A stretch of DNA of 64,000 nucleotides, taken from the NCBI GenBank assembly GCA_963708675.1, contig CAVPTO010000004.1:434001-498000 (forward strand), in the 5' to 3' direction. The notes beneath the pieces are model-generated. The model did not search any database and was not told the DNA's origin. It was given only the letters and a program-made list of their open reading frames with translations. This document shows positions 52,159-62,516 of this stretch, piece after piece. The stretch comes from DATAXP01 sp963708675. GTDB taxonomy: Bacteria; Planctomycetota; Planctomycetia; Pirellulales; PNKZ01. Within the stretch, counting starts at the first letter, position 1, and every line of letters begins with the position of its first letter. A program made the translations under genes and the position numbers.

Positions 52159-53511
52159 ATGACGAGACGGCGAGTCTTGATCGTCGTCAGCAGTTTTTAT
52201 CCAGCGATGTGCGCCGATATGCATCGCGCGCGAATGCTGTGTTTCGATTTGCCAAGGTTCGATTGGGATGTCGAAATCCTATCTCCAGACGATAGTTATC
52301 AGCGTCCACAGACCTTGGACCGCGACGCCAAGCCGTTTTTTGCGGCTGGTATTCCGGTGCATCACGTCGGGCCTTGGATGACCAGCGGTTTTCAAGTTTT
52401 GGGGGTCGGAGGCATTGGCTGGCAAGCGTGGATACCGATGTACCGAGCAGGTGACGCGTTGTTGTCGACTGGACGATTCGACCTCGTCTACTTTTCGACG
52501 ACGCAATTTCCGCTCATGTGCATCGGGTCGCGTTGGAAGTCGAAGCACGGTGTGCCATACGTGCTTGACTTGCAAGATCCTTGGTATCGTCCCAAGCGCG
52601 CATATTTCACGACAAAGCATGTTCTCAAAGCACGGGTCACGAATTTGCTGTACAAGCGCATGGAGCGCATGGCCATTACGGGCGCGGCCGGGCTTGTTTC
52701 GGTTTCGCCGCGCTACTTGGAGGAAATGAACACGCGATATGCGGATGCTGCAGGCAGTTGGCGCCGGCCATCGCATCAGGCTGTTATGTCTTTCGCCGCA
52801 TCAAACCGTGATCTCGACTGCGTGCGACAAAGCATGACAGGTTCGGACGAGCGACAAGATCGGGAACAACTCAAGCTTGTATATGTCGGCGCCGGCGGCA
52901 ACACGCGAGCGCCCTCATTTGAAGCGGTATGTGCCGCGCTCAAGGTGGCGCTCTCGTCGCACCGCGAACTGGTTGAACGTGTGCGTGTCTGCCTTTACGG
53001 GACGACGGGTAGCGCATCTGCGGGGACCGGGATCCTCTTTGAAATTGCCCAGCGCTACGGCATCGGACATTTAGTCGAGGAAAGCACCCAGCAGGTTAGT
53101 TACTTCGAGTCAATTCGACTGGCAGCAGATGCCGACGGCCTTCTGATTTTGGGCGTCGACGATCTCGGCTACACGCCGTCGAAGCTCTTCAGCTACCTAC
53201 TGTTTGGTAAGCCTTTGCTCGTGAGCTTTCAAGTGGGTTCGCCGGCGGACAGCTTTGTGATGCACCATCCACAAGCAGCTTCGCTCATTCGTTTCGGCGG
53301 AGTTGAGTCGACGCCGCCCGAGGTAGCTGCCAAGATCCTCATCGACTATCTGCAGAATGTGAAGGACGGTCATCGCGCCGATCGGACATCGCTTATCGGG
53401 GAATACCTCGCGCCAGCGATGGCATTGCGGCACGCGGAGTTGTTTAACCGCATCATCGGAGACGGCGTTCTGCCGACAGTCGCGGCACGTCAGGAGACAC
53501 CGGTTGCCTAA
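52159..53511 (+). CDS. Putative GT-B glycosyltransferase (450 aa)
   Basis: The N-terminal domain reads VLIVVSSFYPAMCADMHRAR and VPYVLDLQDPWYRP, as in GT4 proteins of the WcaI/WbuB type. The C-terminal domain contains LVYVGAGG and a weaker donor region (DADGLLILGVDD, PSKLFSYLLFGKPLLVS). The end overlaps the next gene by eight bases. The specificity is unknown. Confidence 0.78.
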   Translation: MTRRRVLIVVSSFYPAMCADMHRARMLCFDLPRFDWDVEILSPDDSYQRPQTLDRDAKPFFAAGIPVHHVGPWMTSGFQVLGVGGIGWQAWIPMYRAGDALLSTGRFDLVYFSTTQFPLMCIGSRWKSKHGVPYVLDLQDPWYRPKRAYFTTKHVLKARVTNLLYKRMERMAITGAAGLVSVSPRYLEEMNTRYADAAGSWRRPSHQAVMSFAASNRDLDCVRQSMTGSDERQDREQLKLVYVGAGGNTRAPSFEAVCAALKVALSSHRELVERVRVCLYGTTGSASAGTGILFEIAQRYGIGHLVEESTQQVSYFESIRLAADADGLLILGVDDLGYTPSKLFSYLLFGKPLLVSFQVGSPADSFVMHHPQAASLIRFGGVESTPPEVAAKILIDYLQNVKDGHRADRTSLIGEYLAPAMALRHAELFNRIIGDGVLPTVAARQETPVA

Positions 53512-54742
53512 CCGTACGGAAGGCATTCTGTTCGGCCATCCGACCGGCGGGGCCTCTTCGCACAACGCGGCGCTTGCACACTGGGAACGCCGACGCCTAG
53601 CGGCGATGTGTGTGACTTGGATGCCCACGCCACGTCAGCTGCGAATGCTCGACATGGTTCCTGGGATGCGTCGTTATGGTGCTCGGTTGTCGCGACGCAG
53701 TTTCGATCCACTTATCGACGCGCCGCGGATCGAGGGCCGATTCAATGAGTTCGGAAGGCTGTTTCGCCGTCTCGTCAATCAAAAGGTCGACACGGCCGCG
53801 CTGGCCTACCAGGCAAATGATTGGCTTATGGACGTCATGCGCCGGCATGTGAGTGACGCCAACGTGAGGGCAGTCCATGCTTATGAGGACTGCTCTCTCG
53901 AGAGCTTCGAAGAAGCAAGGCGGCGAGGCAAACCTCGAATTTATGATATGCCCATCGGATACTATCCCGCGTGGGTCGAGACGCAGCAACGGCTATTAGA
54001 AACGTATTGCGATTGGGTTGCTCCGGGTCAAGCATCAGGATGTACGCACGTTCGTCGCGATCAGAAGGAAAAAGAGATGCAGCTGGCCGATATCGTGCTG
54101 GCTCCTAGCACGTTTGTTGCCGATACGATACATCGCTTTATAGACAAACGAGTCTTTGTCACTCCGTTTGGTATCGACACCGATCGCTGGCGTCCCGGTC
54201 CCGAGCAACAAACTGCCGATCGGCCGCTGCGCGTCCTATTCGTTGGGCACATCTCGATACGCAAAGGCGCTCCGGTGCTCTTCGAAGCGTGGCGACGTGC
54301 AGCTTTGGGCAAGGAATCGCGGCTGGAGATGGTCGGATCGTGGCATCTTTCCGAAGCGAGCAAGCAGCGGCTGCCTTCGGGCGTCGAGTGGCTAGGACAT
54401 CGCACGGTTGATGAGTTGCGACAACATTATCATCGCGCAGACTTGTTCGTCTTTCCCTCGTTCTTCGAGGGCTTCTCACTGGCGATCGGTGAAGCGCTGG
54501 GGTCTGGGTTGCCCGTTCTGGTGACCGAAGCCAGTGGCGCGGCCGACATCATCGACGAAACCTGCGGGCGAGTAGTACGTTCGGGAGACGTCGACGAATT
54601 AGTCGAGCAACTACGTTTCTTCCATGGCAATCGTGACTTGTTGGCAGGCATGCGGCGAGCGGCTCGGGCGAAGGCCGAATCGCTGACGTGGCCCCGATAT
54701 CGAAAGCTTGTTGCTGAGGCTGTCGAGACGATCGGGTTGTGA
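53504..54742 (+). CDS. Family-4 glycosyltransferase (412 aa)
   Basis: The start is probably TTG at 53504 (homology begins close to ILFGHPTGGASSHNAALA). The donor domain shows VTPFGIDTDRW, VLFVGHISIRKG and FPSFFEGFSLAIGEALGSGL with the family ExxxxxxxE motif. Residue 1-150 is the less conserved acceptor domain. Its stop overlaps the GTG of the next gene. Confidence 0.85.
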   Translation: MPNRTEGILFGHPTGGASSHNAALAHWERRRLAAMCVTWMPTPRQLRMLDMVPGMRRYGARLSRRSFDPLIDAPRIEGRFNEFGRLFRRLVNQKVDTAALAYQANDWLMDVMRRHVSDANVRAVHAYEDCSLESFEEARRRGKPRIYDMPIGYYPAWVETQQRLLETYCDWVAPGQASGCTHVRRDQKEKEMQLADIVLAPSTFVADTIHRFIDKRVFVTPFGIDTDRWRPGPEQQTADRPLRVLFVGHISIRKGAPVLFEAWRRAALGKESRLEMVGSWHLSEASKQRLPSGVEWLGHRTVDELRQHYHRADLFVFPSFFEGFSLAIGEALGSGLPVLVTEASGAADIIDETCGRVVRSGDVDELVEQLRFFHGNRDLLAGMRRAARAKAESLTWPRYRKLVAEAVETIGL

Positions 54743-56028
54743 GTTTGCTGCAACTGTTGATGATCGAGAATAACGAAAAATGCCAGGTGTCGCCCATTCG
54801 GCTAGCAATCGTTGTTTCACATCCCATCCAATACTACGTGCCGGTATATCGAATCCTGGCGGCGCGCCCCGATGTCGAATTGCGAGTCTTTTACACGTGG
54901 CACGGCGGTGATCAACAACACTGGGATTCCGGATTCGAGCAAAACGTCGCGTGGGACATTCCATTAACAGCCGGCTACGATTCTGAGGTCGTGCCTAATG
55001 TGGCCTCCAATCCAGGCACGACGCACTTCTTCGGGCTTCGCAATCCCCGCCTGCTCGAAACGGTGATGGCCTGGAAACCCGACGTGGTGCACCTCACCGG
55101 GTACGCCTACGCGAGCCATCTTCGTCTGCTTCGCGCTTTGCCTCGAAATGGGGTGCCCGTACTATTCCGAGGGGATTCGCATCTGCTTGGACCGCGCCCT
55201 TGGTGGAAGCGGTTGGTTCGTACTGCGGCATTGAAGCAAATCTTCCGCGGTCCGTCGGGATTCCTCTACGTGGGTCAGCACAACCGCGACTACTTTCGCG
55301 CCTGCGGGGTGCCCGAGAGCAAATTATTTTACTGCCCTCATTCAGTGGAGTTCGAGCGGTTTGCAGAACCCGAAGATCGGCTCGAGGCGGAAGCTCGGCA
55401 ATGGCGAAGATCGCTCGAAATTCGAGACGATCAGGTAGTGCTTCTATTCGCGGGCAAGTTCCAGCCGAAGAAGCAGCCGACGGAGCTTATGCAAGCCGTG
55501 TTGCGCATCAATAATCCTCGTTTGGTGCTCGTTCTCGTTGGCGACGGTCCGCAGATGGACGCCGTTCGCGAGCTCGCGACGTCGGCGTCTGAGCGTTTCC
55601 GAGTTTTGCCATTTCAGAATCAGAGCCGGATGCCCCTGGTCTATCGACTGGGCGATGTGTTCGTGCTCCCATCCTATTCAGCAGACGAAACCTGGGGCTT
55701 AGCCGTCAACGAAGCGATGGCGTGCCGTAGACCAGTCCTGGTGAGCGACCTGGTTGGCTGTGCGCCAGATTTGGTTACTTCGGGGATGACGGGTGAAGTT
55801 TTCCGAGCCGGCGATTGGACTGAGTTCGGCCAGGTATTGATGAGCCTCCTGGCCCGAGGAGCAGACGGGTTACGCCGATTGGGCATTGCGGCACACGCAG
55901 TTTCCGGTCGGTTTACGGCTCAGGCGACTGCCGATCGCTTGATTTTTGCTGCCAATAGCGTTTTCGCGGATACAATGGGGGTTCATGCCAATCCGACCGT
56001 GATCGGGGAGTGTTCAGCGTCACCATGA
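54739..56028 (+). CDS. Family-4 glycosyltransferase (429 aa)
   Basis: GTG start overlapping the previous stop. Homology begins near SHPIQYYVPVYRILAARPDV, the usual opening of this GT4 subgroup, and continues with RGDSHLLGPRPWWKR and the donor site LLFAGKFQPKKQP and ADETWGLAVNEAMACRRPVLV. The final 30 residues are less conserved. It is coupled to the next gene by an ATGA overlap. Confidence 0.87.
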   Translation: MSLLQLLMIENNEKCQVSPIRLAIVVSHPIQYYVPVYRILAARPDVELRVFYTWHGGDQQHWDSGFEQNVAWDIPLTAGYDSEVVPNVASNPGTTHFFGLRNPRLLETVMAWKPDVVHLTGYAYASHLRLLRALPRNGVPVLFRGDSHLLGPRPWWKRLVRTAALKQIFRGPSGFLYVGQHNRDYFRACGVPESKLFYCPHSVEFERFAEPEDRLEAEARQWRRSLEIRDDQVVLLFAGKFQPKKQPTELMQAVLRINNPRLVLVLVGDGPQMDAVRELATSASERFRVLPFQNQSRMPLVYRLGDVFVLPSYSADETWGLAVNEAMACRRPVLVSDLVGCAPDLVTSGMTGEVFRAGDWTEFGQVLMSLLARGADGLRRLGIAAHAVSGRFTAQATADRLIFAANSVFADTMGVHANPTVIGECSASP

Positions 56029-57533
56029 AGCTCGGGTTCCAGTCGTACCAAGACAGATCGCAACGCGGCGCCAAGCGGTTTGAAATCCCGCTGACGGTCA
56101 AGCACGGTTGGATGCCGATCGCATTCATTCTGTATTGCATTTATCACAATCAGAATTTCGCTGCGTTGTCCATCGCCGAAGCGTGCGCGGGACTCATGAT
56201 TGCGTTTCTAAGCGTGTTGCCCCTTTTCATTTGGGCATCACAGCCGATGCGCGAGCCGCCCGCGTTTCAGTGTTTCTGCGCGATTCACTTCCCTTACTTC
56301 GCGTATCCGATTCTGGTGACGAAACCACAGTACATGGCTTTCCCAGAGCTAACAAGGCTTACGTCGGCCGGGTCGGTGATCGCATACCTGACAGCAGCGA
56401 TCGTTGCCTATTACGCTCGTTCGGAGATCGGAGCTCCTAGCCGTCTCGCCAAGCTTATTCCTTACCGGGTTATCCCTGTCAAAACGATGGAGAGGATTGG
56501 CATCCTGTGCATGATCGTATGGTTTTTGCACACGGTGCTTTTCCACTTTGGCTATTACGACCCTATCCATAACGCTGTTCGTGGCAGTCGAAATATCTTT
56601 CAATCGCTTGGGTTCGGATCTGCGTTCTTAGGCAACTGGACGATTTGGCGTCAGTGGGGTGAGGGACGGCTTACTGTTGGCCAAAAGCTCCTTCTCGGGA
56701 CCATATTTGTTCTGTCGCTCACCATCATGTTTTCAGCGACACTGCTTATCTATGGAATGATCATTCTCGTAGTATGCTGCGTGGCCTACACGCAGGGCCG
56801 CAATCGCGTGCCTTGGATTCTGATTGTGATGACTATCGGGCTGCTGTCATTCTTGAACTTGGGCAAGTCCGAGGCGCGGGCTTACTACTACAGCGGTCCG
56901 TCGGCGATGACAGTAGATCGGATGATAGACATCTACGAACGGTGGTTCAGCGCGTCGATGCGAGTCATTGGTAATCCTGAGTTACGTATCCGCGAAAACC
57001 GCGACGTGCTTTCTCGCGCGAACCTGATCCATGTGCATGCACAAATCGTAGATCAAACGCCGGCAATAAAGCCGTTTCTCTATGGCAAAACGTATCTCTA
57101 TATTCCGCAGTTGCTTGTTCCGCGTATGTTGTGGCCCGAAAAACCGCACATCCACGTGGCGACAGAAACAATCGGTATCATGTACGGCATTGCCGCGAAA
57201 GCGAGCGTGAAGTCCGGCACGACGATTGGCATTGGGCCCATTAGCGAAGCTTGGGCTAACTTCGGATGGGGCGGCGTAATTCTCGGCGGTCTGGCGATTG
57301 GCTTTGTGATGCGGGTCGTCGGCCGTGCGTGCATCGGAGCCAGCGAGCGTTCTCTTCACATGATCGCAAGCGTCGTGTGGGTCGCGAACAGCTTCCAGAT
57401 TGAAATGCCCGCAAGCGGTTGGCTAGCATCGTTCGAGACGCAACTCGTCGTGTTGCTTGTCTGCTTGTATCCAATAAGCAAACCGGCGCATCGTCCGTCG
57501 ACTGCCCCGCGGTCGATGGTTGCACTGGCTTAA
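56025..57533 (+). CDS. Oligosaccharide repeat-unit polymerase/Wzy-like membrane protein (502 aa)
   Basis: About ten to twelve hydrophobic segments span the protein, with a large hydrophilic loop near residues 290-395 that contains RGS and GPSAMTVDRMIDIYERWF elements and GPISEAWANFGWGGVILGG, a feature of O-antigen polymerase-type proteins. Weak sequence conservation is normal in this group. It lies among the glycosyltransferase genes, as Wzy genes do. It is the second polymerase/ligase-type protein in the locus. Confidence 0.75.
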   Translation: MKLGFQSYQDRSQRGAKRFEIPLTVKHGWMPIAFILYCIYHNQNFAALSIAEACAGLMIAFLSVLPLFIWASQPMREPPAFQCFCAIHFPYFAYPILVTKPQYMAFPELTRLTSAGSVIAYLTAAIVAYYARSEIGAPSRLAKLIPYRVIPVKTMERIGILCMIVWFLHTVLFHFGYYDPIHNAVRGSRNIFQSLGFGSAFLGNWTIWRQWGEGRLTVGQKLLLGTIFVLSLTIMFSATLLIYGMIILVVCCVAYTQGRNRVPWILIVMTIGLLSFLNLGKSEARAYYYSGPSAMTVDRMIDIYERWFSASMRVIGNPELRIRENRDVLSRANLIHVHAQIVDQTPAIKPFLYGKTYLYIPQLLVPRMLWPEKPHIHVATETIGIMYGIAAKASVKSGTTIGIGPISEAWANFGWGGVILGGLAIGFVMRVVGRACIGASERSLHMIASVVWVANSFQIEMPASGWLASFETQLVVLLVCLYPISKPAHRPSTAPRSMVALA

Positions 57534-57557
57534 CGTCATAGTGCCGATTATGGAGTC

Positions 57558-58745
57558 GTGAGCCCGCGTTCGACGATTCACGTTTGGTTCCCAGATCTGT
57601 ATGCCAAGGGCGGTATTCAGGTCTATTCGACCTTTTTCTTACGCGCACTGGTCGAGTCGTTTCCGCAGCATCATTACACGGTGATCGTTAAGAACGACCC
57701 ACCGAAGACTCTCGATGGTCTTTGGCCCGCGAATGTTACGATACGGCAGTTAGGCGGGTGGCATCGGCTCACGCGTACGCCACAGTTCGCCGCGCGATTG
57801 GCCTTTGAGGCCTTGAAAGAGCGGCCTTTACTTATCATTTGCGGCCATCTGAACTTCACGGTCGCGGCGCATTGGCTGAAAAAGACGCTCGGCACCCCTT
57901 ACTGGGCGATTGCCCACGGCGTCGAGGCATGGGGCGTGAGCAATCGGGGCGTCCAAGAAGGGATTCGTGCAGCCGATCGGATTCTCTCCGTCAGCCATTT
58001 CACCGCCGACCGATTGTTGCGCGAGCAACGCCTCGATCCAGAGAAGATCTCGATACTTCCGAACACGTTCAATCCCACCGACTTTGCGATTCGGCCGAAA
58101 CCGGCACACTTGCTTGCGCGCTACGGTTTGCAATCTGATACGCGCGTGCTCCTTACAGTCGCAAGGCTTGATTACAGCGAGCGGTACAAAGGCTACGACC
58201 GCATCATTCAATCGATTCCCGCCATCCGACAACACGTTCCCAACGTCCATTACCTTCTCGTCGGCAAGGGAACGGATCGCCCGCGAATCGAACGCCTGAT
58301 TTGTCAACATCGCGTTGGCGAGCACGTCACGCTTGCCGGATTCATTTCGGATGCGGATTTGCCGTCGTATTACAACCTTTGCGACGTCTTCGCCATGCCC
58401 AGCAAGAAGGAAGGATTCGGCATCGTGTTTCTCGAAGCGTTGGCTTCTGGCAAGCCGGTGTTGGCTGGAAACCGTGATGGTGCGACCGATGCCCTTTGTA
58501 ATGGAGAATTGGGCGTACTCGTCGATCCAGACAATCGAGCCGCGATTACGTGCGCGTTAATCGAAATGCTTAATGGAACTCATCCTCTGGCGATTCTTCG
58601 CGATCCGGAACTGCTCCGCCAGCGCGTAACTGACAAGTTCTCGGTACGGCAATTCGAGCGGCGACTCAAGGCCCTGTGGGAAGAGTATTTTCTCGGCTTC
58701 GATCATCTCTCCTCGAATGAAACGGAATCGGCAACCGTTGGTTGA
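57558..58745 (+). CDS. Family-4 glycosyltransferase (395 aa)
   Basis: GTG start. The N terminus WFPDLYAKGGIQVYSTFFLRAL and the donor domain LLTVARLDYSERYKGYD, LLVGKGTDRPRIERL and SKKEGFGIVFLEALASGKPVLAG are classic GT4. The sequence resembles PimB-like mannosyltransferases but this is not specific. The last 29 bases overlap the next gene. Confidence 0.88.
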   Translation: MSPRSTIHVWFPDLYAKGGIQVYSTFFLRALVESFPQHHYTVIVKNDPPKTLDGLWPANVTIRQLGGWHRLTRTPQFAARLAFEALKERPLLIICGHLNFTVAAHWLKKTLGTPYWAIAHGVEAWGVSNRGVQEGIRAADRILSVSHFTADRLLREQRLDPEKISILPNTFNPTDFAIRPKPAHLLARYGLQSDTRVLLTVARLDYSERYKGYDRIIQSIPAIRQHVPNVHYLLVGKGTDRPRIERLICQHRVGEHVTLAGFISDADLPSYYNLCDVFAMPSKKEGFGIVFLEALASGKPVLAGNRDGATDALCNGELGVLVDPDNRAAITCALIEMLNGTHPLAILRDPELLRQRVTDKFSVRQFERRLKALWEEYFLGFDHLSSNETESATVG

Positions 58746-59904
58746 AGCGTCGGCCGTTCAATCAGGCGTCATCGCGACCAGCCGTCATTCCGGTTGGATT
58801 GCGACTGTGGTTCCTTCGTTGGAGCCGAAGTATGGCGGCCCGTCCGTTTCAGTGCCAGCGCTGTGTTCGGCCATGCATGCCTTGGATGCTCGAGCGAGGC
58901 TCTATTTCGCCGGCCATAGCTGGTCGGAAGTGCTAGCTTGGCCTCATTATTTCCGTCACTTCGAAGACGGTTGGCCGAAGGCGTTGCGAGTCTCACCCAC
59001 GTTGCGCCGAGCATTGTTCGAAGACCACCTCGCGCTGGTACATCATCATGCCCTTTGGTTGCCCACGTTAGGGTACGCCCATTCCGCAGCGCGGCGACAA
59101 AAGGTGCCGCTTGTCATTAGCCCACGTGGGATGTTGTCTGTCTATGCTTTAGGGAACTCCCGCTTCCGCAAACGTCTAGCGTCGTGCATTGTGCATCCTG
59201 GCGCTCTTCGTGGCGCCGCGGGCTGGCATGCCACGAGTGAAGGCGAGGCCGAGGAGATTCGTCGTGCTGGATTCACTCAGCCCATCGCGGTAGCGGCCAA
59301 TGGGGTCGACGTGCCCGCATGGACCGAGCCGCAAGATCGGCAACGCTGGCTCGATCGATGTCCCGAGCTCGCAGGACGTCGTATCCTCCTATTCTTTTCA
59401 CGGCTCCATTCGAAAAAAGGTATCGCACCACTGCTGCAATGGTGGGCTGCAATGGTGCCGCGATTTAAGGACTGGCATCTTCTTGTCGCCGGCACTCCGC
59501 ATGAGTTCAGTGTCGACGAGGTCGCGCGAAAGGGTCGTCAGCTGAAGATTGAGAACCGCACGACCGCTGTGTTGTCGACCGGCCTTCCGAAGCCTTATCC
59601 CATGGCGGAGCTTTATGTACTTCCCACGTCGTCCGAAAACTTCGGTTTAACGGTCGGTGAGTCGCTGGCATCGGGGGTTCCGGTGCTTGTTTCGGATCAA
59701 GCCCCCTGGAGCGAGGTGAACTCATTGAACTGCGGGCGATGCGTCCCACTCGATAGTTTTCAGACAACGTTGGAAATGCTTCTCAGTCTACCGCCAGAGG
59801 ATTTGCGAGCGATGGGCGCGATTGGCCGCGACTACGTCGAGCGCACGTTTTCATGGGATCGACAAGCGCGTATTCTGCTCGACTTTTATGCTACCCTTGG
59901 CTGA
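58717..59904 (+). CDS. Family-4 glycosyltransferase (395 aa)
   Basis: The acceptor domain contains PKYGGPSVSVPALCSAM, HHHALW and SPRGMLS, and the donor domain has FSRLHSKKGI and TSSENFGLTVGESLASGVPVLVS. The PRGML and ENFG segments are typical of a GT4 subgroup in exopolysaccharide loci. The ATG at 58717 lies 29 bases inside the previous gene; homology begins about 25 residues in, so a later start is possible. Confidence 0.87.
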   Translation: MKRNRQPLVEASAVQSGVIATSRHSGWIATVVPSLEPKYGGPSVSVPALCSAMHALDARARLYFAGHSWSEVLAWPHYFRHFEDGWPKALRVSPTLRRALFEDHLALVHHHALWLPTLGYAHSAARRQKVPLVISPRGMLSVYALGNSRFRKRLASCIVHPGALRGAAGWHATSEGEAEEIRRAGFTQPIAVAANGVDVPAWTEPQDRQRWLDRCPELAGRRILLFFSRLHSKKGIAPLLQWWAAMVPRFKDWHLLVAGTPHEFSVDEVARKGRQLKIENRTTAVLSTGLPKPYPMAELYVLPTSSENFGLTVGESLASGVPVLVSDQAPWSEVNSLNCGRCVPLDSFQTTLEMLLSLPPEDLRAMGAIGRDYVERTFSWDRQARILLDFYATLG

Positions 59905-59931
59905 CGTGTCCCGAACTCTGCCATCGGCTTC

Positions 59932-60771
59932 ATGAATCTCGAACAGATCACGCCCCTGGTGCTGTCGTATAACGAGGCGCCGAACATCGCGAGAACCCTA
60001 TCGCGTCTGAAATGGGCAACCGACGTCGTGCTGGTTGACAGCTTCAGCACGGACGGCACCGTGTCCATTGCTGAACAATTCGGAAATGTTCGCGTGTTTC
60101 AACGTTTGTTCGACACCCATGCCGGGCAGTGGCAATACGGGCTGGAGAAGACCGCCATTCATACGCCTTGGGTTCTGGCCCTCGACGCGGACTACTTCGT
60201 GACGGATCAATTGCACGAAGAGTTGCGCGAACTACTACCCTCACCTGAAACTTCTGCCTTTATGGCAAGGTTCGTGTACGCCGTGTTCGGGCGACCAATT
60301 CGCGGTGGCGCGTATCCACCGGTGGCGGTGTTGTTCCGCCGTGATGCCTGCGAATATCGTGCGGATGGTCACACGCAGCGCTTGTTCGTTCGCGACGGCG
60401 CAGCAGCCTGGCTCCGCTCGCCAATTATTCACGACGACCGCAAACCGCTGTCTCGCTGGCTACAGTCGCAAGCGACCTACATGGATTACGAGCTCAAGAA
60501 ACTAGTAAGCACACCGAGCGATCAATTGAGTCGCGTCGATCGCATGCGCATGAAGCTGGTGGTCGTGCCTCCGTTATTCTTTCTCTATAGCCTGCTTTAT
60601 AAGCGTGGAATTCTGGACGGATGGCATGGCTGGTTCTACGCTTTGCAGCGCTTTGTCGCCGAATCGCTGCTCAGTCTGAAGTTGCTCGAGCACCGCCTGT
60701 CGGGTGCGCATCTAAGTGAAAGCGCCGAACTGCCGCCGGCCGAAACCACCGTAGGAGGCCGCAGCTCTTGA
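59932..60771 (+). CDS. Family-2 glycosyltransferase, LgtF/WaaE-like (279 aa)
   Basis: The N terminus reads VLSYNEAPNIARTLSRLKW, VVLVDSFSTDGT and WVLALDADYFVT, the pattern of beta-1,4-glucosyltransferases of the LgtF/WaaE (KdtX) group. A hydrophobic segment near residues 205-220 may associate with the membrane. Its TGA overlaps the TTG start of the carbamoyltransferase gene. Confidence 0.88.
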   Translation: MNLEQITPLVLSYNEAPNIARTLSRLKWATDVVLVDSFSTDGTVSIAEQFGNVRVFQRLFDTHAGQWQYGLEKTAIHTPWVLALDADYFVTDQLHEELRELLPSPETSAFMARFVYAVFGRPIRGGAYPPVAVLFRRDACEYRADGHTQRLFVRDGAAAWLRSPIIHDDRKPLSRWLQSQATYMDYELKKLVSTPSDQLSRVDRMRMKLVVVPPLFFLYSLLYKRGILDGWHGWFYALQRFVAESLLSLKLLEHRLSGAHLSESAELPPAETTVGGRSS

Positions 60772-62516
60772 TCATCTTGGGCTTGAACGCCTACCACGGC
60801 GATTCGGCGGCATGCATTGTCGTTGACGGACAGTTAGTGGCGGCCGTCGAAGAAGAACGCCTGAATCGCCTCAAGCACTGGGCGGGCTTTCCGACCGAGG
60901 CGATTCGTTATTGTCTCGAAGCGGCCGGCTGTTCGGCCAGCGATGTCGACCACGTTGCTGTGAATCGCAACGCTTCGGCAAACTTGATGAAGAAGGCGAT
61001 GTTTGCGCTGCGCAAACGTCCGAGCTTCGAGCTGATTCGTGATCGCCTCAGCAACGCGTCGCGAATCCGTGATATCCGTCAGCGATACTGCGAAGAATTC
61101 GGAATCGATGCGAAATCACGACGTCCCGAGGTGCATCACATCGAGCATCACGTCGCCCACCTTGCGAGCAGTTATCTCGTGTCGCCTTACAATCGTGCCG
61201 CGGTCGTTTCGGTCGATGGGTTCGGCGACTTCGTCGGCGCCATGTGGGGAGTCGGCGAGGGGGACCAGCTTCGCGTCGCCGATCGCGTGTACTTTCCGCA
61301 TTCGCTCGGGCTGTTCTACCTGGCGATCACGCAGTTCCTCGGCTTTCCGCACTACGGTGACGAATTCAAAGTGATGGGATTGGCCGCGTATGGTAAGCCG
61401 TCTCAGATGGATGCCATGCGTAAGCTGGTACGTTTGCTTCCCGAGGGTAGATTCGAGCTCGGCCTCGACTATTTCAGGCATCATGCCGATGGCGTCTCCA
61501 TGACTTGGGACGCCGGCGCTCCGACGATTGGAGCGGTTTTTAGCCAGCGAATGACCGATCTGCTTGGCCGCGCGCGTCTTCCGAATGAGCCAGTGACGGA
61601 TCATCACAAGGACATCGCTGCTTCCATGCAAGCGATGTACGAAGAGGCGTTCTTCCACATTCTTCATCACGTCCATCGAACGACCGGCCTCGATCGTATT
61701 TGCCTCGCAGGCGGCTGCGCCATGAACAGCGTCGCCAACGGCAAGGTATTGCTCGAAACTCCGTTCCGAGAGGTCTACATTCCGCCATCTCCCGGCGATG
61801 CCGGCGGTGCCGTCGGTGCGGCATTTCACGTGTGGAGTCATGCCCTCGGTCAGAAACGGCAATTTGTCATGGAGTCGCCGTACTGGGGGCCTTCTTTCAC
61901 CGATGGTCAGATCGCCACTGCCGTCGAAAGCAGCGTGGCGCTTCGAGAGGCTGGAAGTGTCGAGCGGCTCGATGAGGTCGCTCTTTGCCGCCGTACCGCG
62001 GAGGTCATCGCCCAGGGCAAAGTCATCGGCTGGTATCAGGGACGGATGGAATGGGGGCCCCGTGCGCTCGGTAACCGAAGCATCCTGGTCGACCCGCGCC
62101 ACGCTGAGATGAAGGACATCCTGAACTCCCGCATCAAGCGCCGCGAGTCGTTCCGCCCTTTTGCTCCCGCCATCTTGTCCGAGGCGACTGGAGAATACTT
62201 CGAACAGGCTCAGCCTGACCCGTTCATGTCGAAGGTCTACAAGATTCGCGAGGCCAAGCGAGAATCGATTCCCACAGCCACCCACGCTGACGGCACAGGA
62301 CGTCTTCAGACGGTCGACCGACGAATGAACGAGCGGTATTGGCGTGTCATCGACGAGTTCCGCCAGCTGACTGGCGTGCCGATCGTCATTAATACGTCGT
62401 TCAACGAGAACGAGCCGATCGTCCATTTACCGCAGCAGGCCATCGACTGCTTTCTGCGGACGAAGATGGACGTGCTCGTCCTGGGGCCGTTTTTCTGCAC
62501 AAAAAGCGGCGTCTAG
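60768..62516 (+). CDS. Carbamoyltransferase, NodU/TobZ family (582 aa)
   Basis: The enzyme makes carbamoyladenylate from carbamoyl phosphate and ATP and carbamoylates a sugar hydroxyl. Motifs of the Kae1-like N-terminal domain are present: GLNAYHGDSAACIV, HHVAHLASSY, VVSVDGFGDF and LAGGCAMNSVANGKVL. The C-terminal YrdC-like part has GRMEWGPRALGNRSILVDP and NTSFNENEPIVHLP. TTG at 60768 is used with a strong TAGGAGG nine bases before it. It is the last of the plus-strand chain of tightly spaced genes and probably modifies the glycan. Confidence 0.92.
   Translation: MIILGLNAYHGDSAACIVVDGQLVAAVEEERLNRLKHWAGFPTEAIRYCLEAAGCSASDVDHVAVNRNASANLMKKAMFALRKRPSFELIRDRLSNASRIRDIRQRYCEEFGIDAKSRRPEVHHIEHHVAHLASSYLVSPYNRAAVVSVDGFGDFVGAMWGVGEGDQLRVADRVYFPHSLGLFYLAITQFLGFPHYGDEFKVMGLAAYGKPSQMDAMRKLVRLLPEGRFELGLDYFRHHADGVSMTWDAGAPTIGAVFSQRMTDLLGRARLPNEPVTDHHKDIAASMQAMYEEAFFHILHHVHRTTGLDRICLAGGCAMNSVANGKVLLETPFREVYIPPSPGDAGGAVGAAFHVWSHALGQKRQFVMESPYWGPSFTDGQIATAVESSVALREAGSVERLDEVALCRRTAEVIAQGKVIGWYQGRMEWGPRALGNRSILVDPRHAEMKDILNSRIKRRESFRPFAPAILSEATGEYFEQAQPDPFMSKVYKIREAKRESIPTATHADGTGRLQTVDRRMNERYWRVIDEFRQLTGVPIVINTSFNENEPIVHLPQQAIDCFLRTKMDVLVLGPFFCTKSGV

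Noticed and set aside
61116..62426. Minus-strand open frame of 436 codons
   Set aside because: Antisense to the carbamoyltransferase, whose motifs are unambiguous. The antisense product has biased composition and no domain.
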